A DNA stretch of 64,000 bases from Pseudomonas rhodesiae (GCF_007858255.1 NZ_VFEU01000004.1:310001-374000); one strand, 5' to 3'; numbered from the stretch's first letter, positions 1-9,442 are shown. Program-made: numbers and translations. The notes: generated by a model not told the origin, from the sequence alone.

Positions 1-39
1 CTGCAGGGCCTGGGCACCATCATCAAAAGCAAACGGTGA
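1..39 (+). CDS. ccoO: ccoO 3' end, cbb3 cytochrome oxidase subunit II (partial)
   Basis: Only the last 12 codons and a TGA are in the window; they read LQGLGTIIKSKR. The assignment rests mainly on position: this tail sits 6 bases before ccoQ, in the order ccoN-O-Q-P. CcoO is the membrane-anchored monoheme cytochrome c subunit of the high-affinity cbb3 oxidase. Confidence 0.75.
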   Translation: MQGLGTIIKSKR

Positions 40-45
40 TTCTTC

Positions 46-231
46 ATGGATATCGGGATGATTCGTGGCCTGGGCACCGTTGTGGTGATGGTGGCCTTTG
101 TCGGCCTGGCGCTGTGGGTGTTCAGCCCCAAGCGCAAGTCGGAGTTTGACGACGCAACCATGCTGCCCTTTGCGGATGACCCCGAAGCCATCAAGCACGT
201 CGAGCAAGCTTCTAGGAGTAACAAAGAATGA
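46..231 (+). CDS. ccoQ: CcoQ, small cbb3 oxidase subunit
   Basis: This 61-residue protein has one N-terminal membrane segment (about residues 10-26, [15 protein letters not shown]) followed by a short acidic cytoplasmic tail with PFADDPEA, typical of CcoQ. CcoQ is known to stabilise the cbb3-type oxidase complex and is not catalytic. It starts 6 bases after ccoO, and its TGA overlaps the ccoP start as ATGA, which implies translational coupling in a ccoNOQP operon. Confidence 0.9.
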   Translation: MDIGMIRGLGTVVVMVAFVGLALWVFSPKRKSEFDDATMLPFADDPEAIKHVEQASRSNKE

Positions 232-1205
232 CTACGTTCTGGAGTCTGTACGTCACAGTCCTCAGTCTGGGTACCATCTTCGCCCTGACCTGGCTGCTGC
301 TGTCGACCCGCAAGGGCCAGCGCGCCGAGCAAACCGACGAAACCGTCGGCCACTCGTTCGACGGCATCGAGGAGTACGATAACCCGCTGCCCAAGTGGTG
401 GTTCATGCTGTTCGTCGGCACCATCGTGTTTGCCCTTGGTTACCTGGTGCTGTACCCGGGCCTGGGCAACTGGAAGGGTCTGCTGCCGGGCTATAACTAC
501 CTCGACAACGACAAGCAAACCCCCTTCGCCAACGGTCAGACCGGCTGGACCGGCGTGCACGAATGGGAGAAGGAAATGGCCCGCTCGGACGCCAAGTTCG
601 GGCCGATCTTCGCCAAATTCGCCTCGATGCCGATCGAAGAAGTTGCCAAGGACCCACAAGCGCTGAAAATGGGCGGCCGCCTGTTCGCCTCCAACTGCTC
701 GGTGTGCCACGGCTCCGACGCCAAGGGCGCCTATGGCTTCCCCAACCTGACCGACGCCGACTGGCGCTGGGGCGGCGAACCTAACACCATCAAGGAAACC
801 ATCCTCAAAGGCCGCCACGCGGTGATGCCAGGCTGGGCCGAAGTGATTGGCGAACAAGGCGTGGCCGATGTGGCCGGTTTTGTGGTGACCAAGCTCGACG
901 GTCGCAAGCTGCCTGAAGGGGCCAAGGCCGACGTGGCCAACGGCGAAAAACTCTTCGCCGCCAACTGCGTGGCCTGCCACGGCCCCGCCGGCAAAGGCAC
1001 CCCCGCCATGGGCGCTCCCGACCTGACCCACCCCGGCGCGTTCATCTACGGTTCGAGCTTCGCTCAGTTGCAGCAGACCATCCGCTACGGCCGTCAGGGC
1101 CAGATGCCTGCACAGGAACAACTGCAAGGCAACGACAAGGTGCACTTGCTCGCGGCGTATGTGTACAGCTTGTCTCATGCAGACAAAAAGGCCGAGGAGC
1201 AGTGA
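228..1205 (+). CDS. ccoP: CcoP, diheme cytochrome c subunit of cbb3 oxidase
   Basis: CcoP carries electrons from the cytochrome bc1 and c pool to the CcoN active site, in the periplasm. The 325-residue protein has an N-terminal membrane segment (about residues 5-25), a second one near residues 58-78 ([20 protein letters not shown]), and two c-type heme sites, NCSVCHG and NCVACHG, each with a downstream Met ligand region. A start overlapping the ccoQ stop (ATGA) and two CXXCH motifs make the call firm. It is the last gene of the ccoNOQP operon; a REPIN follows. Confidence 0.95.
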   Translation: MTTFWSLYVTVLSLGTIFALTWLLLSTRKGQRAEQTDETVGHSFDGIEEYDNPLPKWWFMLFVGTIVFALGYLVLYPGLGNWKGLLPGYNYLDNDKQTPFANGQTGWTGVHEWEKEMARSDAKFGPIFAKFASMPIEEVAKDPQALKMGGRLFASNCSVCHGSDAKGAYGFPNLTDADWRWGGEPNTIKETILKGRHAVMPGWAEVIGEQGVADVAGFVVTKLDGRKLPEGAKADVANGEKLFAANCVACHGPAGKGTPAMGAPDLTHPGAFIYGSSFAQLQQTIRYGRQGQMPAQEQLQGNDKVHLLAAYVYSLSHADKKAEEQ

Positions 1206-1240
1206 GACTGATCGTTATTTAGCAACACAGAAACAACCCA

Positions 1241-1328
1241 TGTGAGAGGGGGCTGGCCCCCGATAGCAGTGGGCCAGTCATGCCTTTATTGACTGACACT
1301 CTGCTATCGGGGGCCAGCCCTTCTCACA
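1241..1328. repeat. REPIN-like pair of inverted REP palindromes (variant)
   Basis: The arms at 1241-1269 and 1301-1328 are near-perfect reverse complements, TGTGAGAGGGGGCTGGCCCC and onward, separated by about 31 bases. The core reads GGGGGCTGGCCCCCGATAGC, where the two other REPINs in this window have GGGGGCTTGCCCCCGAT. It lies in the gap between ccoP and ccoG and may also act as a transcription-end or mRNA-stability hairpin for ccoNOQP. Confidence 0.8.
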
Positions 1329-1388
1329 TTGGATCTCTGGCATTTTTGAAGGTCGAACCGGCAAAACCGTCCATACTTCCCAAGTCAA

Positions 1389-1402
1389 TTGATCCAGATC
1401 AC
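1389..1402 (+). promoter_or_regulatory. Anr/FNR box upstream of ccoG
   Basis: TTGATCCAGATCAC matches the Anr/FNR consensus TTGAT-N4-ATCAA at every defined position except the last. It lies about 150 bases before the ccoG start, so ccoGHIS is probably induced at low oxygen. The anr gene itself is in this window. The rest of the roughly 350-base gap holds the REPIN at 1241-1328. Confidence 0.8.
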
Positions 1403-1555
1403 GTACACCATCAATTGATTTCCCCCAACGCGACCAAAGGTCGCACCCTTGGCGTACCATCGGGGGCGTATCATTACGCTACTGCAACATCCTTAATTTG
1501 ACCCCGGTTGGCACGTACTGGCCGAGGCAAATCTCCACCGCCGTGGGATGCAATG

Positions 1556-2971
1556 ATGAGCGACCAAATACCGGTACATGACGTTACCCCGCCTGCCAAA
1601 CATTCAAGCCAGACGGTCGATCTCTACGCCGCGCGCGAGAAGATCTACACCCGTGCCTTCACTGGCCTGTTCCGCAACCTGCGCATGCTCGGCGGTGCCG
1701 CGCTGTTCCTGCTCTACTTCGGCACGGTGTGGCTGAACTGGGGCGGTCACCAGGCCGTGTGGTGGAATTTGCCGGAACGTAAGTTCTTTATTTTCGGCGC
1801 AACCTTCTGGCCTCAGGACTTCATCCTGCTGTCTGGCATCCTGATCGTCGCCGCGTTCGGCCTGTTCTTTATCACGGTGTACGCCGGGCGCGTGTGGTGC
1901 GGCTATACCTGCCCGCAAAGCGTGTGGACGTGGATCTTCATGTGGTGCGAAAAGGTCACCGAAGGCGACCGCAACCAACGCATCAAGCTGGACAAAGCGC
2001 CGATGAGCGCCAACAAATTCCTGCGCAAATTCAGCAAGCACAGCCTGTGGCTGATTATCGGTTTCGTCACCGGCATGACCTTCGTCGGTTACTTCTCGCC
2101 GATCCGCGAACTGGTCTTCGACTTCTTCACCGGCCAGGCCGATGGCTGGTCGTATTTCTGGGTCGGTTTCTTCACCCTTGCCACCTATGGCAACGCCGGC
2201 TGGCTGCGCGAACAGGTGTGCATCTACATGTGCCCTTATGCGCGTTTCCAGAGTGTGATGTTCGACAAGGACACCCTGATCGTCTCCTACGACCCACGCC
2301 GTGGCGAACTGCGCGGGCCACGTAAAAAAGGCGCCGACTACAAGGCCCAGGGCCTGGGCGACTGCATCGACTGCACCATGTGCGTACAGGTATGCCCGAC
2401 CGGCATCGACATCCGTGACGGCCTGCAGATCGAGTGCATCGGCTGCGCGGCGTGCATCGATGCCTGCGACAACATCATGGATAAGATGGAGTACCCACGC
2501 GGCCTGATCAGCTACACCACCGAACACAACCTGTCCGGCCAGAAAACCCACAAGCTGCGTCCACGTCTGATCGGCTATGCGTTGGTATTGCTGGCGATGA
2601 TCAGCCTGTTGGTCACCGCGTTTTTCATGCGTTCGCTGGTGGGCTTCGACGTCAGCAAAGACCGCGTGCTCTTCCGCGAAAACGCCGAAGGCCGCATCGA
2701 AAACGTCTACAGCCTGAAGATCATGAACAAGGACCAGCGCGACCACACCTACGTGCTCGATGCCGCCGGCCTGCCGGATCTCAAGTTGCAGGGCCGCCGC
2801 GAGATCAAGGTGTCCGCCGGCGATATCGTGAGCATGCCGGTGGAACTGTCGAGTGCGCCGGAACAAGTGCCATCGAGCACCAACGAGGTGACGTTCATCC
2901 TCAAGGATGCCGATGACCCGAGCATTCACGTCGAAGCCAAGAGCCGATTCATCGGCCCTCAGGTCCGTTAA
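1556..2971 (+). CDS. ccoG: CcoG, cbb3 oxidase assembly cupric reductase (4Fe-4S)
   Basis: CcoG (FixG/RdxA) is a membrane iron-sulfur protein needed for copper delivery during cbb3 oxidase assembly. The 471-residue product has several membrane helices, CGYTCPQSVW, CIYMCPYARFQ and the paired ferredoxin motifs CIDCTMCVQVCP and CIGCAACIDACD. An Ig-like C-terminal domain follows the last membrane segment. I prefer the ATG at 1556 (MSDQIPVHDV); an in-frame ATG lies one codon earlier and a TTG at 1508. It heads the ccoGHIS cluster; ccoH follows after 29 bases. Confidence 0.95.
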   Translation: MSDQIPVHDVTPPAKHSSQTVDLYAAREKIYTRAFTGLFRNLRMLGGAALFLLYFGTVWLNWGGHQAVWWNLPERKFFIFGATFWPQDFILLSGILIVAAFGLFFITVYAGRVWCGYTCPQSVWTWIFMWCEKVTEGDRNQRIKLDKAPMSANKFLRKFSKHSLWLIIGFVTGMTFVGYFSPIRELVFDFFTGQADGWSYFWVGFFTLATYGNAGWLREQVCIYMCPYARFQSVMFDKDTLIVSYDPRRGELRGPRKKGADYKAQGLGDCIDCTMCVQVCPTGIDIRDGLQIECIGCAACIDACDNIMDKMEYPRGLISYTTEHNLSGQKTHKLRPRLIGYALVLLAMISLLVTAFFMRSLVGFDVSKDRVLFRENAEGRIENVYSLKIMNKDQRDHTYVLDAAGLPDLKLQGRREIKVSAGDIVSMPVELSSAPEQVPSSTNEVTFILKDADDPSIHVEAKSRFIGPQVR

Positions 2972-3000
2972 CCCAACGTTGTTAAACAGAGAGCCGAACA

Positions 3001-3540
3001 ATGCCCGTAGCCACTGCCGCAAGCCCTTGGTACAAGCACCTCTGGCCCTGGATCATCATCGGTATCCTCGCCTGCTCGGTGGCCTTGACCTTGTCCATGG
3101 TGACGATCGCGGTGAACAATCCGGACAACCTGGTCAACGACAACTACTACGAGGCCGGCAAAGGCATCAACCGCTCCCTGGATCGTGAACGCCTGGCCCA
3201 GACCCTGCAGTTGCGCGCCAAGCTGCACCTGGACGAACTGACCGGCGAGGTCGAGCTGAACCTCACCGGCTACAGCAACCCCAACACCCTGCAACTGAAC
3301 CTGATTTCACCGACCCAGCCGGAGAAAGACCGCAAGATCAACCTGACCCGCAGCGACAGCGAGCCGGGCCGCTACCTGGGTCAGGTGACCGATAAAGTCG
3401 AAGGCCGCCGTTTCGTGGAGCTTTTGGGTGTGGAAGGCGACAAGACCTGGCGCCTGTTCGAGGAAGAAGAAGTCAGCCACGACAAAGACTTACTGCTGGG
3501 AGATGAGCCCTTGCAGGGCGCCGAAGACCTGAAGAAGTAA
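3001..3540 (+). CDS. ccoH: CcoH/FixH, cbb3 oxidase assembly protein
   Basis: This 179-residue protein has one N-terminal membrane helix (about residues 15-38) and a periplasmic FixH domain containing the typical DNYYEAGKGIN segment. FixH/CcoH associates with the cbb3 oxidase and the CcoI pump during assembly. It lies between ccoG and ccoI, the usual order. The C-terminus is acidic (DEPLQGAEDLKK). Confidence 0.92.
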   Translation: MPVATAASPWYKHLWPWIIIGILACSVALTLSMVTIAVNNPDNLVNDNYYEAGKGINRSLDRERLAQTLQLRAKLHLDELTGEVELNLTGYSNPNTLQLNLISPTQPEKDRKINLTRSDSEPGRYLGQVTDKVEGRRFVELLGVEGDKTWRLFEEEEVSHDKDLLLGDEPLQGAEDLKK

Positions 3541-3584
3541 ACACTCTGCGCTTCGCACGTCGCGGCCCCGCCCCTCCCTGCGAG

Positions 3585-3605
3585 AGTCGGGCTGGCCCGC
3601 GACGA
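3585..3605. repeat. Single REP-like hairpin between ccoH and ccoI
   Basis: GTCGGGCTGGCCCGCGAC forms a short imperfect stem-loop resembling single Pseudomonas REP elements. It sits in the 95-base gap and may shape the relative output of ccoH and ccoI. Confidence 0.4.
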
Positions 3606-3635
3606 GGCCCTACCAGCCCCTAAAGATTCCAAGCC

Positions 3636-6086
3636 ATGACCACCCCGCTTCCCTGCTACCACTGCGCCCTGCCCGTGCCGCCCGGCAGCCGGTTCACCGC
3701 TCAGATCCTCGGCGAGCGCCGTGAACTCTGCTGCCCAGGTTGCCAGGCAGTGGCCGAAGCGATTGTGGCCGGGGGCCTGGAAAGCTATTACCAGCATCGC
3801 AGCGAAGCCTCGGCCAACCCCGAAGCGCTGCCGGTACAACTGGTGGAGGAGCTGGCGCTGTATGACCGCGCCGACGTGCAAAAACCCTTTGTGCGCCATG
3901 ACGGCGAACTGGCCGAAACCACCCTGCTGATGGAAGGCATCAGTTGCGCGGCGTGTGGCTGGCTGATCGAAAAACACCTGCGCAGCCTGCCCGCCGTGGC
4001 CGAGGCGCGGCTGAATCTGTCCAACCATCGCTTGCAGGTCCGCTGGGCCGATGGGCAACTGCCGTTGAGCCAGGTGCTCAGCGAACTGCGCCATATCGGC
4101 TATGCCGCCCACCCGTATCAGGCGGACCGCGCCGCTGAGCAATTGGCCAGTGAAAACCGTCTGGCCTTGCGCCAACTGGGCGTGGCCGGCTTGCTGTGGT
4201 TTCAGGCGATGATGGCAACCATGGCCACTTGGCCGGAATTCAATATCGACCTGAGCCCAGAGCTGCACGTCATCCTGCGCTGGGTAGCGATGTTTCTGAC
4301 CACCCCCATCGTGTTCTACAGCTGCGCGCCGTTTTTCAAAGGCGCGTTGCGCGACCTGCGCACCCGCCATCTGACCATGGATGTGTCGGTGTCCCTGGCG
4401 ATTGGCGGCGCCTACCTGGCGGGCATCTGGACCGCCATCAGTGGCGTGGGCGAGCTGTATTTCGATGCAGTGGGCATGTTCGCGCTGTTCCTGCTGGCAG
4501 GGCGCTATCTGGAACGCCGCGCCCGCGAACGCACCGCCGCCGCCACTGCGCAACTGGTCAACTTGCTACCGGCGTCGTGCCTGCGCGTGCAAAGCGACGG
4601 CCAGAGCGAGCGCATCCTGCTCAGCGAACTGGCCGTGGGCGACCGCGTGCGCGTACACCCTGGCGCGGTACTGCCGGCGGACGGGGTGATCCTCGACGGT
4701 CAGTCCAGCATCGACGAGTCGCTGCTGACCGGCGAGTACCTGCCGCAAGCGCGCCAGGTGGGCGATAGCGTCACCGCCGGCACCCTGAATGTGGAAGGCG
4801 CGCTGACCGTTGAAGTACGCGCCCTGGGCCACGACACCCGCCTGTCCGCCATCGTGCGCTTGCTGGAACGGGCCCAGGCCGAGAAACCGCGGCTGGCCCA
4901 GATCGCTGACCGTGCCGCGCAATGGTTCCTGCTGGGCTCGCTGCTCGCCGCCGCGCTGATCGGCTTGTGGTGGTGGCAGTTGGACGCGTCGCGGGCATTC
5001 TGGATCGTACTGGCGATGCTGGTGGCGACCTGCCCGTGCGCCTTGTCGCTGGCCACACCCACCGCCCTCACCGCCGCCACCGGCACCCTGCACAAACTCG
5101 GTTTGCTGCTGACCCGCGGCCATGTGCTGGAGGGTCTTAACCAAATCGACACGGTGATTTTCGACAAGACCGGCACCCTCACCGAAGGCCGCCTGGCGCT
5201 GCGAGCGATTCGCCCCTTGGGCCCGTTGGACAGTGATGCCTGCCTGGGCCTGGCCGCCGCCCTGGAAAACCGTTCAGAGCACCCGATTGCCCGTGCCTTC
5301 GGGCGTGCGCCGCTGGCTGCCGATGAAGTACTGAGCACCCCCGGCCTCGGCCTGGAGGGTCGCGTGGGCGAGCGCCTACTGCGCATCGGCCAGCCGGGGT
5401 TCGTGTGTGAGCTCAGCGGCTGCGCCTTGCCCGCCTCACCCGACGAAGCCGGACAATGGCTGCTGCTGGGTGACGGCCAGGGCCCGCTCGCCTGGTTCGT
5501 GCTCGACGACCGCCTGCGCAGCGATGCACCGGCCTTGCTGCAAGCCTGCCAGGCACGCGGCTGGCGCACCCTGCTGCTCTCGGGGGACAGTTCGCCGATG
5601 GTCGCCAGCGTCGCGCTTGAGTTGGGCATCGACGAAGCCCACGGTGGCTTGCGCCCCGACGACAAACTGCAAGTGCTGCAACGCCTGCACCGGGAAGGCC
5701 GCAGGGTGTTAATGCTCGGCGATGGAGTCAACGATGTGCCGGTGCTCGCCGCCGCGGATATCAGTGTGGCCATGGGCTCGGCCACCGATCTGGCCAAGAC
5801 CAGCGCCGACGCGGTGCTGCTGTCCAACCGCTTGGATGCGCTGGTGCAGGCCTTCAGCCTGGCGCGGCGCACCCGACGGGTGATCATTGAAAACCTGGTC
5901 TGGGCGGGGCTATACAATGGCCTTATGCTGCCGTTCGCCGCCCTCGGCTGGATCACGCCCATTTGGGCGGCGGTGGGCATGTCCCTCAGTTCGTTGACCG
6001 TGGTGCTCAACGCCCTGCGCCTGACTCGCCTGCCGAGCGCGCCGGCCGCCAGCGCCCCTCAAGTAACCCGCCCGCTGCCGGCTTGA
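3636..6086 (+). CDS. ccoI: CcoI, P1B-type copper-transporting ATPase
   Basis: CcoI (FixI/CtpA class) exports copper across the inner membrane for insertion into the cbb3 oxidase. The 816-residue protein starts with a Cys-rich segment (CYHC, CCPGC), then a heavy-metal-associated domain with GISCAACGW. It has the CPC membrane motif (ATCPCALS), the phosphorylation site DKTGTLTEG, the SEHPIA motif, and the hinge GDGVNDVPVLAAADIS. These identify a Cu-type P1B ATPase rather than the detoxifying CopA by context between ccoH and ccoS. The ATG at 3636 begins MTTPLPCYHC. Confidence 0.95.
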   Translation: MTTPLPCYHCALPVPPGSRFTAQILGERRELCCPGCQAVAEAIVAGGLESYYQHRSEASANPEALPVQLVEELALYDRADVQKPFVRHDGELAETTLLMEGISCAACGWLIEKHLRSLPAVAEARLNLSNHRLQVRWADGQLPLSQVLSELRHIGYAAHPYQADRAAEQLASENRLALRQLGVAGLLWFQAMMATMATWPEFNIDLSPELHVILRWVAMFLTTPIVFYSCAPFFKGALRDLRTRHLTMDVSVSLAIGGAYLAGIWTAISGVGELYFDAVGMFALFLLAGRYLERRARERTAAATAQLVNLLPASCLRVQSDGQSERILLSELAVGDRVRVHPGAVLPADGVILDGQSSIDESLLTGEYLPQARQVGDSVTAGTLNVEGALTVEVRALGHDTRLSAIVRLLERAQAEKPRLAQIADRAAQWFLLGSLLAAALIGLWWWQLDASRAFWIVLAMLVATCPCALSLATPTALTAATGTLHKLGLLLTRGHVLEGLNQIDTVIFDKTGTLTEGRLALRAIRPLGPLDSDACLGLAAALENRSEHPIARAFGRAPLAADEVLSTPGLGLEGRVGERLLRIGQPGFVCELSGCALPASPDEAGQWLLLGDGQGPLAWFVLDDRLRSDAPALLQACQARGWRTLLLSGDSSPMVASVALELGIDEAHGGLRPDDKLQVLQRLHREGRRVLMLGDGVNDVPVLAAADISVAMGSATDLAKTSADAVLLSNRLDALVQAFSLARRTRRVIIENLVWAGLYNGLMLPFAALGWITPIWAAVGMSLSSLTVVLNALRLTRLPSAPAASAPQVTRPLPA

Positions 6087-6108
6087 GCCGCGCGGGCATG
6101 GAGTGCAG

Positions 6109-6327
6109 ATGCCAGCTTTATACGTGATGATTCCGGCGGCGCTGCTATTAGTGGGCGTCGCCATCTACATCTTCTTCTGGGCCGTGGACAGCGGCCAATA
6201 CGACGACCTCGACGGCCCGGCCCACAGCGTGCTGTTCGATGACCAGGACCCCAACCACTTGGCCGGCGTCGAAGAAGCCAACAGCCCCGAGCAACCGCCC
6301 AAGCCCCAAGAACCACCCCATGCTTGA
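6109..6327 (+). CDS. ccoS: CcoS, cbb3 oxidase maturation protein
   Basis: This 72-residue protein has one N-terminal membrane helix followed by the CcoS signature FFWAVDSGQYDDLDGPA and a proline-rich tail. CcoS is required for cofactor insertion into the cbb3 oxidase. I chose the ATG at 6109 because GGAG lies 6 bases upstream; an in-frame GTG two codons earlier is a weaker start. The next gene begins inside its last codons. Confidence 0.93.
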   Translation: MPALYVMIPAALLLVGVAIYIFFWAVDSGQYDDLDGPAHSVLFDDQDPNHLAGVEEANSPEQPPKPQEPPHA

Positions 6328-7003
6328 ACTGGCGCCGTTACTGGTTTCCGCGCTGATCCTCGGCCTGCTCGGTGGCGGCCATTGCCTGGGCATGTGCGGC
6401 GGACTGATGGGCGCGCTGACCCTGGCCATCCCTCAAGAGCAGCGCAGCCGTCGGTTTCGTCTGCTGCTGGCGTACAACCTGGGGCGCATCCTCAGCTACG
6501 CCTGCGCCGGGCTGCTGATCGGCATGGCCGGCTGGGCCGTGGCCAATAGCCCGGCGGCCATGATTCTGCGGGTGTTGGCCGGTCTGCTGCTGATCAGCAT
6601 GGGCCTGTACCTGGCCGGCTGGTGGAGCGGTCTGACCCGCATCGAACGCCTCGGGCGCGGCCTGTGGCGGCATATCCAGCCGATTGCCAACCGTTTGCTG
6701 CCGGTGTCCAGCCTGCCCCGCGCGTTGTTGCTGGGCGCGCTGTGGGGCTGGTTGCCGTGCGGGTTGGTCTACAGCACCCTGCTCTGGGCCGCCAGCCAAG
6801 GCAATGCGCTGGACAGTGGTTTGCTGATGCTGGCATTCGGCCTGGGCACCTGGCCGGTGTTGCTGGCCACCGGGCTGGCGGCGGAACGCGTCACTGCCTT
6901 ACTGCGCAAGCGCAGCGTGCGCATGGCCGGCGGTGTGCTGGTGGTGCTCTTCGGTATCTGGACCCTGCCCGGCCCGCATCAGCACTGGTTGATGGGGCAT
7001 TGA
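6320..7003 (+). CDS. TauE/SafE-like (UreH/DsbD-type) inner-membrane protein
   Basis: This 227-residue, mostly hydrophobic protein has about six membrane helices. The first carries GGGHCLGMCGGLMGA and a later one WGWLPCGLVYSTL. Paired Cys-containing helices are characteristic of the SafE/UreH-like family, often encoded beside ccoS and implicated in metal or redox handling for oxidase maturation. It overlaps the ccoS end by 8 bases, so it is co-translated with that gene. The exact substrate is unknown. Confidence 0.85.
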   Translation: MLELAPLLVSALILGLLGGGHCLGMCGGLMGALTLAIPQEQRSRRFRLLLAYNLGRILSYACAGLLIGMAGWAVANSPAAMILRVLAGLLLISMGLYLAGWWSGLTRIERLGRGLWRHIQPIANRLLPVSSLPRALLLGALWGWLPCGLVYSTLLWAASQGNALDSGLLMLAFGLGTWPVLLATGLAAERVTALLRKRSVRMAGGVLVVLFGIWTLPGPHQHWLMGH

Positions 7004-7032
7004 AACGCCGTGTGGCATAGCGCCGCTCCCCG

Positions 7033-7046
7033 TTGACGCAAATCAA
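7033..7046 (+). promoter_or_regulatory. Anr/FNR box upstream of hemN
   Basis: TTGACGCAAATCAA matches the Anr/FNR consensus at all but one defined position. It lies about 60 bases before the hemN start, a good place for an activating site. Confidence 0.85.
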
Positions 7047-7105
7047 GGCGCCCCCTACGGCCAACCCCTAGACTCGGCCCACTAGCCTATCCGGGGGACG
7101 CCCGC

Positions 7106-8488
7106 ATGCTCGACGCCATTCGTTGGGACACCGATCTGATTAACCGCTACGACCTGGCAGGGCCGCGCTACACGTCCTACCCGACCGCCGTGCAATTCGA
7201 CAGCCAAGTCGGCACATTCGACCTGCTCCACGCCCTGCGTGACAGCCGCAAGGCCACACGGCCGCTGTCGCTGTACGTGCATGTGCCGTTCTGCGCGAAC
7301 ATTTGCTACTACTGCGCCTGCAACAAGGTCATCACCAAGGACCGAGGCCGCGCCCACGCCTACCTGCAACGCCTGGAGCAGGAGATCCAACTGGTGGCTT
7401 GCCACCTGGACCCCAAGCAGCCGGTGGAGCAACTGCACTTCGGCGGCGGCACTCCGACCTTTCTCAGCCACGACGAACTGCGCCAGGTCATGACCTGCCT
7501 GCGCCAGCACTTCAACCTGCTGGACGATGACTCCGGCGACTATGGCATCGAGATCGACCCGCGCGAAGCCGACTGGGCCACCATGGGCCTGCTGCGCGAG
7601 CTGGGCTTTAACCGCGTGAGCATCGGCGTGCAAGACCTCGATCCCGAGGTCCAGCGCGCAGTGAACCGTCTGCAAAGTCTGGAAGAAACCCGCGCGGTGA
7701 TCGACGCGGCGCGCACCCTGCAATTTCGTTCGATCAACATCGACCTGATCTACGGCTTGCCCAAACAGACGCCGATCAACTTCGCGCGCACCGTGGAGGA
7801 AGTCATCAAGCTGCAGCCTGACCGCCTGTCGGTGTTCAACTATGCGCACCTGCCGGAACGTTTCATGCCGCAACGCCGGATTAACAGCGACGAACTGCCC
7901 TCCCCGGCGCAAAAACTGTTGATGCTGCAAACCACCATCGAACAACTGACCCAGGCCGGCTATCGCTACATCGGCATGGACCACTTCGCCCTGCCCGACG
8001 ACGAGCTGGCCATCGCCCAGGAAGAGGGCCGGCTGCAACGCAACTTCCAGGGTTACACCACCCATGGTCATTGCGATCTGATCGGGCTTGGGGTGTCGGC
8101 CATCAGCCAGATCGGCGATCTGTACTGCCAGAACAGCAGTGACCTGAATACCTACCAGAACACCTTGGCTGGCGCGCAACTGGCCACCAGCCGTGGACTG
8201 GTCTGCACCACGGACGATCGTTTGCGCCGTGAAGTGATTCAGCAACTGATCTGCAATTTCAGCCTGGCTTTCGAACCCGTCGAGCAGGCTTTCAATATTG
8301 ATTTTCGCGGGTATTTCGCCGATCTCTGGCCGCAACTGGAGGCGATGGCCACGGACGGCCTGATCACCCTCGACGAACACGGCATTCGCGTGCTGCCGGC
8401 CGGTCGACTGCTGGTGCGTTCGGTGTGCATGGTGTTCGATGCGTACTTGGAGCACCAGAACCGGCAGCGGTTTTCGCGGGTGATCTGA
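7106..8488 (+). CDS. hemN: HemN, oxygen-independent coproporphyrinogen III dehydrogenase
   Basis: HemN is a radical-SAM enzyme that converts coproporphyrinogen III to protoporphyrinogen IX without oxygen, in the cytoplasm. The 460-residue length fits. The 4Fe-4S motif CANICYYC places cysteines at 63, 67 and 70, followed by C72, the usual HemN arrangement, and GGGTPTFL is the SAM-binding glycine motif. An Anr box at 7033-7046 suggests low-oxygen induction, and anr itself is the next gene. A hairpin follows the stop codon. Confidence 0.96.
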   Translation: MLDAIRWDTDLINRYDLAGPRYTSYPTAVQFDSQVGTFDLLHALRDSRKATRPLSLYVHVPFCANICYYCACNKVITKDRGRAHAYLQRLEQEIQLVACHLDPKQPVEQLHFGGGTPTFLSHDELRQVMTCLRQHFNLLDDDSGDYGIEIDPREADWATMGLLRELGFNRVSIGVQDLDPEVQRAVNRLQSLEETRAVIDAARTLQFRSINIDLIYGLPKQTPINFARTVEEVIKLQPDRLSVFNYAHLPERFMPQRRINSDELPSPAQKLLMLQTTIEQLTQAGYRYIGMDHFALPDDELAIAQEEGRLQRNFQGYTTHGHCDLIGLGVSAISQIGDLYCQNSSDLNTYQNTLAGAQLATSRGLVCTTDDRLRREVIQQLICNFSLAFEPVEQAFNIDFRGYFADLWPQLEAMATDGLITLDEHGIRVLPAGRLLVRSVCMVFDAYLEHQNRQRFSRVI

Positions 8489-8491
8489 AGG

Positions 8492-8523
8492 GCAAGCCCC
8501 GGCGCGGTGAGGGCCGGGCTTGC
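8492..8523 (+). terminator. Stem-loop after hemN
   Basis: GCAAGCCC(C)GGC and GCCGGGCTTGC form an inverted repeat with a short loop just after the hemN stop. It lacks a clear T-run, so it could be a REP-type hairpin instead of a true terminator. Confidence 0.5.
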
Positions 8524-8626
8524 GTTAACCTCTATACTATTGGTGCTTTTTTGTACAGGCTGGCCTGACTGCCCACAGTGCGTTACCCTTACGCATTATG
8601 TGTGATTCCCCACAAGGATTTTAGTA

Positions 8627-9361
8627 ATGTCCGAGCCAGTCAAGCTGCGCGCTCATAACCAGGCCCATTGCAAGGATTGCAGCCTGGCCCCCCTCTGCCT
8701 GCCACTTTCGCTGAATCTGGAAGACATGGATGCGCTGGACGACATCGTTAAACGCGGTCGCCCGCTGAAGAAAGGCGAGTTTCTGTTTCGCCAGGGCGAC
8801 AAGTTCGATTCCGTCTATGCAGTACGCTCCGGCGCGTTGAAGACATTCAGCCTGAGCGACGGCGGCGAGGAACAAATCACCGGTTTCCATCTGCCGAGTG
8901 AGCTGGTGGGATTATCGGGCATGGACACCGAGATTCACCCGGTATCGGCCCAGGCGCTGGAGACGACCTCGGTGTGCGAGATACCCTTCGAACGCCTGGA
9001 TGAGCTGGCGCTGCAATTGCCGCAACTGCGCCGCCAATTGATGCGTGTGATGAGCCGCGAGATCCGCGACGATCAACAAATGATGCTGCTGCTGTCGAAG
9101 AAAACCGCCGACGAGCGCATCGCCACCTTCTTGGTTAACCTCTCTGCCCGTTTCCGCGCCCGTGGGTTCTCGGCCAACCAATTCCGCCTGAGCATGTCGC
9201 GCAACGAAATCGGCAACTACCTGGGGCTGGCGGTGGAAACCGTGTCCCGCGTGTTCACCCGTTTCCAGCAGAACGAACTGCTCGCCGCCGAAGGCAAGGA
9301 AGTGCATATCCTCGACCCGATCCAGCTGTGTGCGCTGGCCGGTGGCTCCATAGAAGGTTGA
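8627..9361 (+). CDS. anr: Anr, FNR-family oxygen-sensing transcription regulator
   Basis: Anr activates genes for low-oxygen life (cbb3 oxidase, HemN, denitrification, arginine use) by binding TTGAT-N4-ATCAA when its oxygen-labile 4Fe-4S cluster is intact. The 244-residue protein has the cluster cysteines at 15, 18 and 24 plus C117, a cyclic-nucleotide-binding-like fold, and a C-terminal helix-turn-helix with [17 protein letters not shown], whose E-x2-S-R contacts the FNR half-site. Two probable targets with matching boxes lie upstream in this window. Confidence 0.96.
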   Translation: MSEPVKLRAHNQAHCKDCSLAPLCLPLSLNLEDMDALDDIVKRGRPLKKGEFLFRQGDKFDSVYAVRSGALKTFSLSDGGEEQITGFHLPSELVGLSGMDTEIHPVSAQALETTSVCEIPFERLDELALQLPQLRRQLMRVMSREIRDDQQMMLLLSKKTADERIATFLVNLSARFRARGFSANQFRLSMSRNEIGNYLGLAVETVSRVFTRFQQNELLAAEGKEVHILDPIQLCALAGGSIEG

Positions 9362-9442
9362 TGCAGACACCTGCGGCCGCGCCAATCGGCGAGGTCGCAG
9401 GTATACTTCGAGTCCGTTTTCCGCACCCAGGACTCCTCGACG

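Noticed and set aside
1604..3022. 472-codon minus-strand frame opposite ccoG.
   Set aside because: Antisense to ccoG, with His/Ala/Gln-rich composition and no recognisable domain.
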